This document shows, one piece after another, positions 1 to 9,330 of a stretch of DNA of 64,000 bases. The notes beneath the pieces were generated by a model. It saw only the letters and a program-made list of their open reading frames with translations. It had not been told where the DNA came from and did no database searches. This DNA is from Isosphaeraceae bacterium EP7 (lineage in GTDB: Bacteria > Planctomycetota > Planctomycetia > Isosphaerales > Isosphaeraceae), in contig CP151667.1 of the NCBI GenBank assembly GCA_038400315.1, forward strand, positions 620,001 to 684,000, read 5' to 3'. Position numbers and translations under genes: made by a program. Within the stretch, counting starts at the first letter, position 1; each line of letters opens with the position of its first letter.

Positions 1-2480
1 AGCTCGACATGCCCGATGGAAAACTCTGGTCGCCCGAGTCGCCGAATTTATACGAGGCTACCCTGGAACTGAGCGGATTGGGAGCACCGGCCGACCGCGT
101 GCAGACCTATTTCGGCCTGCGCACGATCGCGCGCGGCAAGGTGGGCGATGAGCTGTTCGAGCGCATCCTGCTCAACGGCAAGCCGGTCTACCTGCGCGGG
201 GCGCTCGATCAGTCGTTCAACCCCAAGGGGGTCTACACCGCACCGTCGGATGCCTTCCTGAAAGGGGACATCGAGCTGGCGAAGCGGCTGGGCCTGAACA
301 TGCTCCGCATCCACATCAAACCCGATGAGCCGAGGCGCCTCTACTGGGCCGATAGGCTAGGCATGCTCATCATGGAGGACATGCCCAACACCTGGCAGCA
401 GAACGAGGAGGCGCGGTCCGCCTGGGAGCACGGCATGCGCGAGACCATGCTCCGCGACCGCAATCATCCCGGGATTATTTCATGGGTCGCCTTCAATGAG
501 ACCTGGGGCCTCGGCCGGCCCGAACGCTACAAGGAAGACAGGTCCACCCAGCGTTGGGTCAAGGACATGGTCGCCGCTATCCGCACGATTGACCCCACCC
601 GGCTCGTCGAGGATAACAGCCCCTGCAACGAGGATCACGTCGGCGAGACCACCGACCTGAATAGCTGGCACTTCTACATCGACGACCATGCCGAAGCCGC
701 CGCCCACCTGACCCGGGTCGTCGACGGCAGCAAGCCCGGCAGCCCCTTCAACCACTGCCCCGGCGAGCGGATGAACTCCGCCCCGCTCATCAATAGCGAA
801 TACGGCGGCGTCTCGGCCGGCAGCGGCGACCGCGACGTCTCCTGGTCGTTCCGCGACCTGACGACCCTGATGCGCAAGCAAAACGCCATCCAAGGGTATG
901 TCTACACCGAGCTCTCCGACATCGAGTGGGAGCACAACGGGTTCGTCGACTACGACCGCTCCCTCAAGGAGTTCGGCTACTCCGCGTTCGTCCCCGGCAT
1001 GACCCCCGCCGACCTCAATGGGGCCGACTTCATCGGCTACGGCACCCCGCCGGCCATCGAGTCCAGGCCCGGCCAAGTCATCAGCGTTCCCCTCTTCGTC
1101 AGTCACTACTCCACCGTGGAGGAGGCCGCGACCCTGACCTGGTGGGTGGCCGGTACCGACGACCGCGGCGACAAGATCGAGACCGAGCCCCGCAAGGTGC
1201 CCGTCGCCTGGACGCCTTACGGGGTGGTCGACCTGAAGCCGGTCAAGTTCAAGGTCTCGTCCCCCCTGGTCGGCGCGCTCGCCCTGGTCCTGGAAGATGC
1301 CCGGGGCAAGCGGCTGGCGGCCAACTTCGTCAACGTCGTCATCCGCCCCGAGACGCGTCGCCCTCGCATCGAGCGCATCTCCGATCGAGAGGTCGCCATC
1401 CGGTTCTCGCCGGCCGACTTCGCCGAGTCCACCTGGTCGTCCCCCGGCCTGCCTTCCGAGGGCAAAGCGACTGGCCTCGGCGTCGGCTCCTTCGCCTACC
1501 GCCTCAAGCTCCCCGCCTCGGTGCGCGAGGCCGGCCCCGTCGCTTTCGAACTGATGGTGGAGGCCTCCTCCCACGCCGGCCGCGAGCAGGTCGACTGGCC
1601 CGAACGCATCAACCCCCAGGACAACCCCCAGACCGACGCACGCAAGTGGCCCTCCACCGTGGAAGTGTCGCTCAACGGCGGGCTCGTCGCCCAGGTCGAC
1701 CTGCCCGACGACCCGGCCGACGCCCGCGGCGTTTTGTCGCACCTGGCCAGGGTCAGCCACGGCAGCTACGGCGTGCTCGTTGAGGTGGCCAGCGAGATTC
1801 CCGACCCTGCACGCTCGGAGATCGCCAAGGCCCACCCCTTGGTCCTCCGGCTGCGGGTTCCCGCCAGTCCACGAGGCACCGGCGGCCTTGCCCTCTACGG
1901 GGCCGACACGGGCGCCTATCCGTTCGACCCGACGTTCCTCATCAGGACCGCGCGCGACCTTCCCGCCGACCTCGGGGCGGACCCCGATGTCGCGATCGCC
2001 GTCGACACGCTGGCATCGAAGAAGCAGACGCTGATTCCGGCCGGCGAGACCTCGGCCAAGGCCGAATGGTCATACATCACCGAGGCCCCACCCGAGGGCT
2101 GGAACAAGGCTGAGTTCGACGACCAGTCCTGGGCCCGAGGCCTGGCCGGCTTCGGCTCGACGGGCACGCCCGGACTGCGGATTCGGACCCCCTGGACCGG
2201 CCCGACCCTCTGGCTGCGACGAACCGTCGACGTCCCCGAGATCGCCCCGAACGACCTGCTGACCCTGCGCCTTTTCCACGACGAGGACGTCGACCTCTGG
2301 GTCAACGGCAGCCCCCTGTTCAGCGAGCCCGGCTACGTCACCGCCTACCGCGACGTCATCCTCGATGCCCGCCAGAGAGCCCTGTTCCGCCCCGGTCGCA
2401 ACACATTCGCCGTCCGCTGCCGTCAGAAGGAGGGGGGCCAGGGCGTGGACGTCGGCCTCTCCTTGTTCAGGACCCGTTAA
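1..2480 (+). CDS. Glycoside hydrolase family 2 protein (beta-galactosidase-like), 5' truncated by window edge
   Basis: The reading frame is open to base 1 and the first visible residues (LWSPESPNLY) are typical of the junction between the GH2 sandwich domain and the TIM barrel, so the true start lies upstream. The barrel follows, with a LNGKPVYLRG segment, the acid/base Glu in FNETW (near base 496) and the nucleophile Glu in INSEYGG (near base 796). A beta-rich middle region follows, and the last ~150 residues (from about base 2040) look like a galactose-binding-like jelly roll ending at TAA. By family it should hydrolyse beta-galactosides, beta-glucuronides or beta-mannosides in plant or algal polysaccharide. 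The substrate cannot be read from the sequence. The family call is firm; the N-terminus and any signal peptide are outside the window. Confidence 0.9.
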   Translation, partial: LDMPDGKLWSPESPNLYEATLELSGLGAPADRVQTYFGLRTIARGKVGDELFERILLNGKPVYLRGALDQSFNPKGVYTAPSDAFLKGDIELAKRLGLNMLRIHIKPDEPRRLYWADRLGMLIMEDMPNTWQQNEEARSAWEHGMRETMLRDRNHPGIISWVAFNETWGLGRPERYKEDRSTQRWVKDMVAAIRTIDPTRLVEDNSPCNEDHVGETTDLNSWHFYIDDHAEAAAHLTRVVDGSKPGSPFNHCPGERMNSAPLINSEYGGVSAGSGDRDVSWSFRDLTTLMRKQNAIQGYVYTELSDIEWEHNGFVDYDRSLKEFGYSAFVPGMTPADLNGADFIGYGTPPAIESRPGQVISVPLFVSHYSTVEEAATLTWWVAGTDDRGDKIETEPRKVPVAWTPYGVVDLKPVKFKVSSPLVGALALVLEDARGKRLAANFVNVVIRPETRRPRIERISDREVAIRFSPADFAESTWSSPGLPSEGKATGLGVGSFAYRLKLPASVREAGPVAFELMVEASSHAGREQVDWPERINPQDNPQTDARKWPSTVEVSLNGGLVAQVDLPDDPADARGVLSHLARVSHGSYGVLVEVASEIPDPARSEIAKAHPLVLRLRVPASPRGTGGLALYGADTGAYPFDPTFLIRTARDLPADLGADPDVAIAVDTLASKKQTLIPAGETSAKAEWSYITEAPPEGWNKAEFDDQSWARGLAGFGSTGTPGLRIRTPWTGPTLWLRRTVDVPEIAPNDLLTLRLFHDEDVDLWVNGSPLFSEPGYVTAYRDVILDARQRALFRPGRNTFAVRCRQKEGGQGVDVGLSLFRTR

Positions 2481-2593
2481 GTTCGCCCGCGAGGCGCCCT
2501 CCGCGGGTCGACGTTGATCGGCCCCGGCGGGCGCGATAATCTGGGCGATGCATTCGACCTACGAGACTTTCTGGCACGGGACGGGCGCACTCG

Positions 2594-3070
2594 ATGGATG
2601 ACCTGGTGGGGCCCATTCGGGGGCCTGGAGTCGAGACGCTCACGCATCGCTTGATCCTTCCCAGGGACGCCAACCACTACGGCACGCTCTTCGCCGGCGT
2701 CCTGCTCTCGTTGGCGCTGGAGGCCGCCTATTCCACGGCGTATCGGGCTGCCGGGCTGTCGGCCAACCTGGTGCTGCGGCGGGTGCTGGACCTGCGCTGC
2801 AATGAGCCAGTCCGGGTCGGGAACGTCGTCGAGATCCGCGGCTGCGAGGTCTTCCGCGCCCTCGCGCAAGTCATCGTCGCCCTCGTCGGCACCCCCCTGC
2901 CCAACGGTCGACGCTTCTGGTTCGATGGCCTGATGCAGTTCGTCCAGGTGGACGACGACGGCCATCCCGTCCCGCTGGCCGACCCGCCTCCCGACTCGCC
3001 CCCCGCCCTGCCCGAGCCCTGGCACGAGCTGCGGGCCCGCGCCCAGCGCCTGCTGGCCATCCGCAACTGA
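2594..3070 (+). CDS. Hotdog-fold acyl-CoA thioesterase-like protein
   Basis: A 158-residue protein with a single hotdog domain. The segment around residues 22-45 (ANHYGTLFAGVLLSLALEAA) matches the acyl-CoA thioesterase pattern N-x-x-G-x-x-F/L-G-G followed by a helix; the usual catalytic Asp position appears to be Glu. The C-terminal 35 residues are Pro-rich and then charged. Such proteins hydrolyse acyl-CoA thioesters in the cytoplasm. The ATG at 2594 has no clear Shine-Dalgarno sequence, and a 17-codon reading frame (2548-2601) overlaps its start. The gene sits 113 nt after the GH2 gene with no obvious functional link. Family confidence is fair; the substrate is unknown. Confidence 0.75.
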   Translation: MDDLVGPIRGPGVETLTHRLILPRDANHYGTLFAGVLLSLALEAAYSTAYRAAGLSANLVLRRVLDLRCNEPVRVGNVVEIRGCEVFRALAQVIVALVGTPLPNGRRFWFDGLMQFVQVDDDGHPVPLADPPPDSPPALPEPWHELRARAQRLLAIRN

Positions 3071-3200
3071 GGCCGTCGAACGGCGCGGGGACCCGACGAT
3101 GTCGCCGGCCCCGCCGTCCCGCTAGAATCGGGCCTTCCGGTCCCCGCCCCCGCGCCCGCGTCGGGCCGCCGGGGTCGCCCGACTCTCCGAGACCGCACCC

Positions 3201-4913
3201 ATGCGACTGCCCCGCGCCCGCCTCCTCGCGCTCGCCCTGCTCCTAGTGCCCGGCCCGCTCGCCCGCGCCGACGATGCCCCCAAGGGGGAGCTGACTAAGT
3301 ATTCGTTCAGCTCCAGCAAGGTCTTCCCGGGCACCATCCGCGACTACTGGATCTACATCCCCGCCCAGTACGACGCATCGAAGCCCGCCCCCCTGTTCGT
3401 CTGCCAGGACGGCGTCCAGTACAAGGCCCCCGAGGTCTTCGACGCCCTGATCCACGCCAAGGAGATGCCCCCCGTCATCGGCGTCTTCATCACCCCCGGC
3501 CGCGTGCCCGCGACCAAGGAGGGGGCCCTCGACCGCTTCAACCGGAGCTACGAGTACGACGGCCTGGGCGACGCCTATGCCCGGTTCCTGCTCGAAGAAA
3601 TCCTCCCGGAAGTCGAGACGAAGACCGCCAAGGACGGCCGGGCCATCAAGCTCTCCAAGGAGCCCGGCGACCGCGCCATCGGCGGTGCCAGCAGCGGCGC
3701 CATCTGCGCCTGGACCGTCGCCTGGGAGCGACCCGACTCCTTCGGCCGCGTCTTCAGCAATGTCGGCACCTACGTCGGACTGCGCGGCGGCAACGTCTAT
3801 CCCACGCTCATCCGCAAATATGAGCCCAAGCCGATCCGCGTCTTCTTGGAAGACGGCAGCAATGACCTGAACATCTACGCGGGCGACTGGTGGATGGCCA
3901 ACCAGTCGATGGAACGCTCGCTCATCTACGCCGGCTACGAGGTCGAGCACGTCTGGGGCGACGGCCAGCACAACAGCAAGCACGCCACCGAGATCTTCCC
4001 CGACGCCTTGCGCTGGCTCTGGAAGACCTGGCCCGCCCCCATCAAGGCCGGCGAAGGCTCCACCCAGCTCAAGGAGATTCTCATCCCCGGCGAGGACTGG
4101 AAGCTCGTCGCCGAGGGCTACAAGTTCACCGAAGGGCCCGCTGTGAACGACAAGGGAGAGGTCTATTTCAACGACATCCCCAACAGCAAGACCTACAAGA
4201 TCGGCCCCGACGGCAAGCCCGTCGAGTTCGTCGCCGACAGCAAGAAGGCCAACGGCATGGCATTCGGCCCCGACGGTCGGCTTTATGCTGTCGCCACCGG
4301 AACCGGGCAGATTCTCTCGTATGATCAAGACGGCAAGTCCAAGGTCGTTGCCGAACTTACCCAGGCCAACGACCTTACCGTTGCCCACGACGGCGGCATC
4401 TACGCCACCAATCCCGTTCGCGGCGGGGCACCCGGCAAGCTCTGGTACATTTCCCCGACCGGCGAGAAGAAGGAAGTCGACCCCGCCATCAAGTCGCCCA
4501 ACGGCGTGGCCCTCTCCCCCGACCAGTCCTTGCTCTACGTCGCCGACTACAGCAGCCACTGGATTTACAGCTACCAGGTGCAGCCCGACGGCTCCCTGGC
4601 GCACAAGCAGAAGTTCTATCACCTGCACGTGCCGGACAACGCCGAGGACGCCGGCATCGACGGCCTGCGCGTCGACCGCGACGGCCGGCTCTACGCCGCT
4701 ACCCGCCTGGGCATCCAGGTCTGCGACCAAGCCGGCCGCGTCAATGCGATCATCCCCACCCCCAACGGCAAGGTCTCAAACCTCACCTTCGGCGGCCCCG
4801 ACTTCGACACCATCTACGCCACCTGCAATGATCGCGTCTACAAGCGCAAGGTGAAGACCAAGGGCGCCAACGCCTACCAGGCCCCCATCAAGCCCCCCGC
4901 CCCTCGCCTCTGA
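3201..4913 (+). CDS. Exported esterase (Fes/esterase D type) fused to SMP-30/gluconolactonase beta-propeller
   Basis: A 570-residue two-domain protein with a Sec signal peptide (residues 1-23, cut near ARA-DD). Residues ~28-280 form an alpha/beta hydrolase of the enterochelin esterase/esterase D type, with the nucleophile elbow GASSG (Ser164) and a late QHNSKH segment that probably supplies the catalytic His. Residues ~295-560 form an SMP-30/gluconolactonase-like six-bladed propeller with repeated DG-x-LY strands. Each module occurs alone in many bacteria; the fusion is common in planctomycetes. The likely role is cleavage of a carbohydrate ester or lactone outside the cytoplasm. An inverted repeat (4958-4988) lies 45 nt after the stop. 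Confidence 0.85.
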   Translation: MRLPRARLLALALLLVPGPLARADDAPKGELTKYSFSSSKVFPGTIRDYWIYIPAQYDASKPAPLFVCQDGVQYKAPEVFDALIHAKEMPPVIGVFITPGRVPATKEGALDRFNRSYEYDGLGDAYARFLLEEILPEVETKTAKDGRAIKLSKEPGDRAIGGASSGAICAWTVAWERPDSFGRVFSNVGTYVGLRGGNVYPTLIRKYEPKPIRVFLEDGSNDLNIYAGDWWMANQSMERSLIYAGYEVEHVWGDGQHNSKHATEIFPDALRWLWKTWPAPIKAGEGSTQLKEILIPGEDWKLVAEGYKFTEGPAVNDKGEVYFNDIPNSKTYKIGPDGKPVEFVADSKKANGMAFGPDGRLYAVATGTGQILSYDQDGKSKVVAELTQANDLTVAHDGGIYATNPVRGGAPGKLWYISPTGEKKEVDPAIKSPNGVALSPDQSLLYVADYSSHWIYSYQVQPDGSLAHKQKFYHLHVPDNAEDAGIDGLRVDRDGRLYAATRLGIQVCDQAGRVNAIIPTPNGKVSNLTFGGPDFDTIYATCNDRVYKRKVKTKGANAYQAPIKPPAPRL

Positions 4914-4957
4914 TCCCCCTCGTTCTCGCGGGTTTTCCAACACCGCAACGCACGATC

Positions 4958-4988
4958 CCGCCCGGCGCCAATCCAGGGCGCCGGGCGG
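4958..4988 (+). terminator. 12-bp-stem hairpin after the esterase/SMP-30 gene
   Basis: Arms 4958-4969 and 4977-4988 are perfectly complementary around a 7-nt loop. There is no T-tract. It lies 45 nt after the upstream stop and 17 nt before the next start codon, so it could end the first transcript or structure the leader of the next gene. Confidence 0.45.
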
Positions 4989-5005
4989 TCCCTTCAGAGG
5001 AACGC

Positions 5006-5863
5006 ATGTTCAAGCCCGCACTTCTCATTGCCTTCATGCTCGCCCCCCAGTCCCCGCCCGCCGACTCCTTCCCCGCCCACAAGATCGCCGGGAACCTCTA
5101 CTACGTCGGCTCGCGCGACCTGGCCAGCTATCTCGTCGTCACCCCCAGGGGCCACATCCTCATCAACAGCGGCTACGAGGCCACCGTCCCGCTCATCGCC
5201 GACGCCGTCGAGTCCCTCGGATTCAAGCTCGCCGACGTGAAGATCCTGCTCGACAGCCACGCCCACTCCGACCACGTCGCAGGCCATGCCCCCCTCCGCG
5301 CCCTGCTCGCAAAGGACGCGCAGGTCTGCGTCATGAAGGGCGATGAAGGCGTCGTGTCATCCGGCGGCGAGGGCCAGTACTACTATACGAAGATGCGCTG
5401 GAAGCCCTGCCCCGTCGACCGGGTCCTGGCCGATGGCGACGCCGTCACCCTCGGCGGCACCACGCTCGTCGCCCGCCTCACCGCGGGCCATACCCGAGGC
5501 TGCACGTCGTGGACCATGCGGGTCGACGACGGGGGCAAGCCGCTCGATGTCGTCATCGTCGGCAGCACCAACGTCAACCCCGGCTTCAGCCTCCTCGACA
5601 ACGCCGATTACCCGGAGATTGCCGACGACTTCGCCCGCACCTTCCGCACCCTGCAATCCTTCCCCTGCGACATCTTCCTGGGCGCCCACGGCAGCTACTA
5701 CAACCTGAACGCCAAATATCAGCTCCTGAAAACCCGATCCCAGGCCAATCCCAACCCCTTCCTCGACCCCGCCGGCTACCGCGCGTTCCTGGCCAACGGC
5801 GAGAAGGCCTACCTCACCAACCTCGGCCTCCAGAAGGCCGCCCGATCGTTCCTCCCCCGCTGA
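5006..5863 (+). CDS. Subclass B3-like metallo-beta-lactamase superfamily hydrolase
   Basis: 285 residues, beginning with a short hydrophobic stretch (possible signal peptide to about residue 20). The zinc-site motif HAHSDH gives His85, His87, Asp89 and His90. His162 lies in AGHTRGCTSW and His228 in LGAHGSYYNL, both contexts characteristic of subclass B3 enzymes (L1, FEZ-1, GOB type) rather than of glyoxalase II. In B3 enzymes these residues bind two Zn ions that hydrolyse the beta-lactam ring. Here a true lactamase or another periplasmic hydrolase is possible. The start ATG follows an AGAGGAA ribosome-binding site. No regulator or resistance gene lies next to it. Confidence 0.85.
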   Translation: MFKPALLIAFMLAPQSPPADSFPAHKIAGNLYYVGSRDLASYLVVTPRGHILINSGYEATVPLIADAVESLGFKLADVKILLDSHAHSDHVAGHAPLRALLAKDAQVCVMKGDEGVVSSGGEGQYYYTKMRWKPCPVDRVLADGDAVTLGGTTLVARLTAGHTRGCTSWTMRVDDGGKPLDVVIVGSTNVNPGFSLLDNADYPEIADDFARTFRTLQSFPCDIFLGAHGSYYNLNAKYQLLKTRSQANPNPFLDPAGYRAFLANGEKAYLTNLGLQKAARSFLPR

Positions 5864-6065
5864 TCCGTTCGATTCATGAACCTTCAGACCATTCCATGAA
5901 CGGGCCGGTTCCCTCGCATCGCCCACGCTCCCTGGCGATAACGTCTGGCCCGATCGGTTTGCCCCTCTCGCGAGTTTTCTTTTCCCCCGCCGGATAAAGT
6001 TGTAACTGAACCCAGGCGCCGAGGCAGTCCCATCCCGGGAGACGAGTCGAGGGGGGCATCCGGCC

Positions 6066-9000
6066 ATGGCGAGCGGACAGTGGTCGTCGGTCGTCAGGCA
6101 AGTCAACCGGCTCTGGACCTCGGGGACGGCCGCAGGCCAGACCGAGGCCCAGTTGCTCGACCGATTTGCAACCAGCGGCGATGAGTCGGCGTTCGAGACT
6201 CTGGTGGCACGCCACGGGCCGATGGTCCACGGCGTCTGCCGGCGGCTTCTGCGCGACCCGAACGACGCCGACGACGCATTCCAGGCGACGTTCCTGGTGC
6301 TGGCCCGCAAGGCGGGAACCATCGACGACCGCGAGGCGCTTGCGAGCTGGCTCTACGGCGTGGCCAGGCGGGTTTCCGCCCGGGCCCGCACCGACGCCAG
6401 CACCCGCAGGCGCCGCGAGGCCGCCGCCAATCCCGATCGCCCCGCATCCCCCGACGCCGCCCACCAGGCCCAGCGTCGAGAGCTTGCGGAGACGGTCCAG
6501 TCCGAGGTCGACCGCCTGCCGGCCTCCAGCCGAGCCGTCGTCGTCCTCTGCGACCTCTCGGGCTGCACGCACGAGGAGGCCGCCGCTCGCCTGGGCTGGC
6601 CGATAGGAACGGTGAAAGGCCGCCACTTCCGCGCCCGCAACCAGCTCAAGGACCGCCTGGCCCGCCGAGGCCTCGCCCCGGCCACCATCCTCTCTGCCCT
6701 TGCCACCGGTTCCGAAGCCCGCCCCATCGTCCCCCGAGCCTTGCTCGAAACCACGGCCCGGGCCGCCTGCGCCTACGCTACCGGCCGAGAGACCCTCGCC
6801 GGCCTGGCCGCGACGCATGCGATCCACCTCGCCCAGGGGGTCACAAAGACCATGTTCACTCATCAGATCCAGTGGGCCGCCGCCGCCACCCTGGCGACGG
6901 CCCTCCTCACCGCCGGCGCCGGAGTCGTCGCGCAAGGCGTTGGGGCGAACTCCAAGCCGGGCGACACCGTCAAGGCCCCGGCAACCGGCGATCAGACCTC
7001 CGTATCGACCAGCTCAACCGACGCGACATCGTCTGAGACAACCCCTCAGCCCACCGCGTACGTTCCGCCGATCGAGATTCAACTCGATCAACGTCGCCGT
7101 GAGGCCGACGCGGCCCTCCAGACGCTCAAGCAGGCCGCCGAATCCGGGGTCAAAGTCGATCCGAAAGACGTGAGGCTTTGGCTGGACCGAATGGATGTGG
7201 CCAACACCGAACTGGACCGCCGCATTGGGGCAAGAGTCATGCAGGTCCGCGAACTTGGAGCACAGGCCGTCAAGAGTGGGTCCGATCAGGACAAGCTCCG
7301 CCTCGTGTGGGGCGAGACCGAGTTGAAGAAGCTATCGAACATTAATAAGCGTGGAATGGCACCCGTGAAAACAGCATGGGACTACGAAAGCGACTTCATC
7401 GAGCTCGAAGTCCTGAATGCCAGAATTGCTCCCGCCCCAAAGCAAGACTCCCAGGCCAGATACAATCCTGCGAAAAATGCCAGAACCGCCGAATTTAGTC
7501 AGGCCACTCCAGCCGGTCCGCCAGAAGCCAAGCCCAGCCCCTCCCAGACAACGACGACCACCGAGGTCTTCCCGCCAGAAGCCAAGCCCAGCCCCACTCA
7601 GACAACGACGACCACCGAGGTCACCAAACCCGGCGACGCCGAGAAGCAGTCTCAGGATGCCATCGCGATCCTGAACGCCATGTCGAAGGCCCTGTACTCC
7701 GGCGTGGATGTCGACGTCGAACAGGCAGATTTCTGGCTCAAGCGATTCAAGAAAGGACTCGACGAGCAAAACGCGGCCAAGATTGCCAAGGCCCAGGAGG
7801 ACGTTCGGCTCCAGGAAGAGAAGGTTCGCCAACTGGGTGATGCCGCCGCAAAATCGATGACGGCCGATTCTCAGGTCGAGCTCATCGAGGCCAGGATCAA
7901 GCTCGCGGAACTCAAGAGAATCAGACCGACCAGCATGGACTCATATCCAGTGATCAGAGAATACATCTCCTACCGTCGCCAAGGAGGGGTAGGCCGTTTC
8001 GACGCGACTCTGAGCGGCATGGGAGGAATGGGCGGCGGCATGGGAATGGGCATGGGCGGCGGCATGGGAGGTATGGGCGGCGGCATGGGAATGGGCATGG
8101 GCGGCGGTCAAATCAACCCACCCAACCTGGCAAAATCCCAGGCCTCGGGTTGGCTTATGATTGCTCGTCGCGCCGCACAGGAAGGAGTGGAAGTCCCCCG
8201 TAATCAACTCGGCGAGATGCTCGACCTTCACGAACGAGAGGCCGAGGACGCGATGGCAGCCAGTATCGAGTCGTTCACGAAGAGTACTGTGGAGCGTCTG
8301 GAATCCAACGCCAAGCTCAGGGCCGGCCGCACGTCTCCCGAAGAAACCAACCCCGGCCAGGAAGAGGCACGCCTGGCCCTCCAGAAGATGAACCTCGCCA
8401 CCAATGTCTCCCTGATCAGGCGCAACGGGGAGGCGAATAAGCACTCCTTCGACGACCTTCGAGGCCTCCTGGAAACCGGCAAATACACCCCGCTGGCCCC
8501 AGGGGCGGTCGCCAAGACTGCGTCAGTTCCGTTGTCCAACGATGCGAATGGGCCGGACAAAATTGACGGCGGTCAGAAGCCTGGCGTCATTCCCGCCGAG
8601 ACGACGCCCAAGGCTCAGATTTCCCCCGACGAAGGTGGGGCGAAGGACTCCGGTCCCATCGCCGAGATCGGCGACGATCCGGCTTCGAAAGCCGTCGCCA
8701 AGCGGCTTGCAACCGTCATCGATGCTTCATTCGCGGAGCCGACGACACTCGATGACTTCCTCAAGGAACTCAAAGCCAGGACCAAGGGCGACAGCGTCAA
8801 AGAGCTCAACTTCTACATCGAGTCCGAAGGGTTCCCGCGCGGTGTCATGGGAATGACTGGGTCGGATAAAAAGCCGACGATCACCCTCGACCTCCACGAC
8901 GTTCCCGCCTCCCTGGCCTTGAGGCTCGCCCTGCGGCAGCTCAGCCTCGCCTACTTCGTTCGCGACGGTGTCATCTACATTACCCTGCTCAGGGACGCGG

Positions 9001-9068
9001 AGAGCCTCGAAGCCACCATCAAGGGCGAGGGGATCACGCGGCCCAGGCCGGTCCAGCTCAAGAAATGA
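6066..9068 (+). CDS. ECF sigma factor with long membrane-anchored C-terminal extension (copy 1)
   Basis: A 1000-residue fusion. Residues ~30-110 are sigma-70 region 2 (FETLVARHG, DADDAFQATFLVLARKAG) and ~140-205 are region 4 with a helix-turn-helix. Residues ~262-285 form one transmembrane helix. The rest is a long, probably extracytoplasmic extension: coiled-coil segments, two 18-residue Pro/Thr repeats, a Gly/Met-rich stretch (residues ~651-680), and a final ~110 residues resembling the secretin/TonB short N-terminal (STN) fold. Planctomycetes are known for ECF groups with such extensions replacing a separate anti-sigma factor. The inferred mode is signal sensing across the membrane through the extension. 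It is followed by a paralogue at 9331. Family is firm; the STN resemblance is tentative. Confidence 0.88.
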   Translation: MASGQWSSVVRQVNRLWTSGTAAGQTEAQLLDRFATSGDESAFETLVARHGPMVHGVCRRLLRDPNDADDAFQATFLVLARKAGTIDDREALASWLYGVARRVSARARTDASTRRRREAAANPDRPASPDAAHQAQRRELAETVQSEVDRLPASSRAVVVLCDLSGCTHEEAAARLGWPIGTVKGRHFRARNQLKDRLARRGLAPATILSALATGSEARPIVPRALLETTARAACAYATGRETLAGLAATHAIHLAQGVTKTMFTHQIQWAAAATLATALLTAGAGVVAQGVGANSKPGDTVKAPATGDQTSVSTSSTDATSSETTPQPTAYVPPIEIQLDQRRREADAALQTLKQAAESGVKVDPKDVRLWLDRMDVANTELDRRIGARVMQVRELGAQAVKSGSDQDKLRLVWGETELKKLSNINKRGMAPVKTAWDYESDFIELEVLNARIAPAPKQDSQARYNPAKNARTAEFSQATPAGPPEAKPSPSQTTTTTEVFPPEAKPSPTQTTTTTEVTKPGDAEKQSQDAIAILNAMSKALYSGVDVDVEQADFWLKRFKKGLDEQNAAKIAKAQEDVRLQEEKVRQLGDAAAKSMTADSQVELIEARIKLAELKRIRPTSMDSYPVIREYISYRRQGGVGRFDATLSGMGGMGGGMGMGMGGGMGGMGGGMGMGMGGGQINPPNLAKSQASGWLMIARRAAQEGVEVPRNQLGEMLDLHEREAEDAMAASIESFTKSTVERLESNAKLRAGRTSPEETNPGQEEARLALQKMNLATNVSLIRRNGEANKHSFDDLRGLLETGKYTPLAPGAVAKTASVPLSNDANGPDKIDGGQKPGVIPAETTPKAQISPDEGGAKDSGPIAEIGDDPASKAVAKRLATVIDASFAEPTTLDDFLKELKARTKGDSVKELNFYIESEGFPRGVMGMTGSDKKPTITLDLHDVPASLALRLALRQLSLAYFVRDGVIYITLLRDAESLEATIKGEGITRPRPVQLKK
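7518..7622 (+). repeat. Two 51-nt direct repeats, period 54 nt, inside ECF copy 1
   Basis: Copies 7518-7568 and 7572-7622 are nearly identical and encode two PPEAKPSPxQTTTTTEV units. They form a low-complexity linker in the extracytoplasmic part and indicate recent in-frame duplication. Confidence 0.9.
8016..8105 (+). repeat. Two tandem 45-nt repeats encoding a Gly/Met-rich stretch
   Basis: 8016-8060 and 8061-8105 differ at one visible base and encode two copies of a 15-residue Gly/Met unit (GMGGMGGGMGMGMGG). This is a tandem duplication inside the sigma factor extension. Met-rich segments can bind Cu(I) or act as flexible linkers; neither is shown here. Confidence 0.9.
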
Positions 9069-9330
9069 CCTTGGTCCGCGGGCCCCGCCGGGAGCGGGGA
9101 TCGCGGATTCCGGGAGGCCTGCGCGTGCTCCGATGGCGCAGGTCCCCCGCGGCAGATCCGGCCTCGTCCGACGCGACCAAGCTCGGTCGGCCCCGCCTCT
9201 GGCCCCGCCCGATTTCCCCCGCTCGCGTCCCCTCTCGGATTCCGGCAGAATTGTGGGAACCCGAGGCCACCCCCGCGGCAGCACCTTGCGGAGGGACGAA
9301 ACGGGAGCTTGGTTTGGGGCCGAGACTCAC

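Noticed and set aside
2548-2601. 17-codon frame overlapping the thioesterase start
   Set aside because: Could be a leader peptide, but there is no ribosome-binding site and no attenuator structure behind it.
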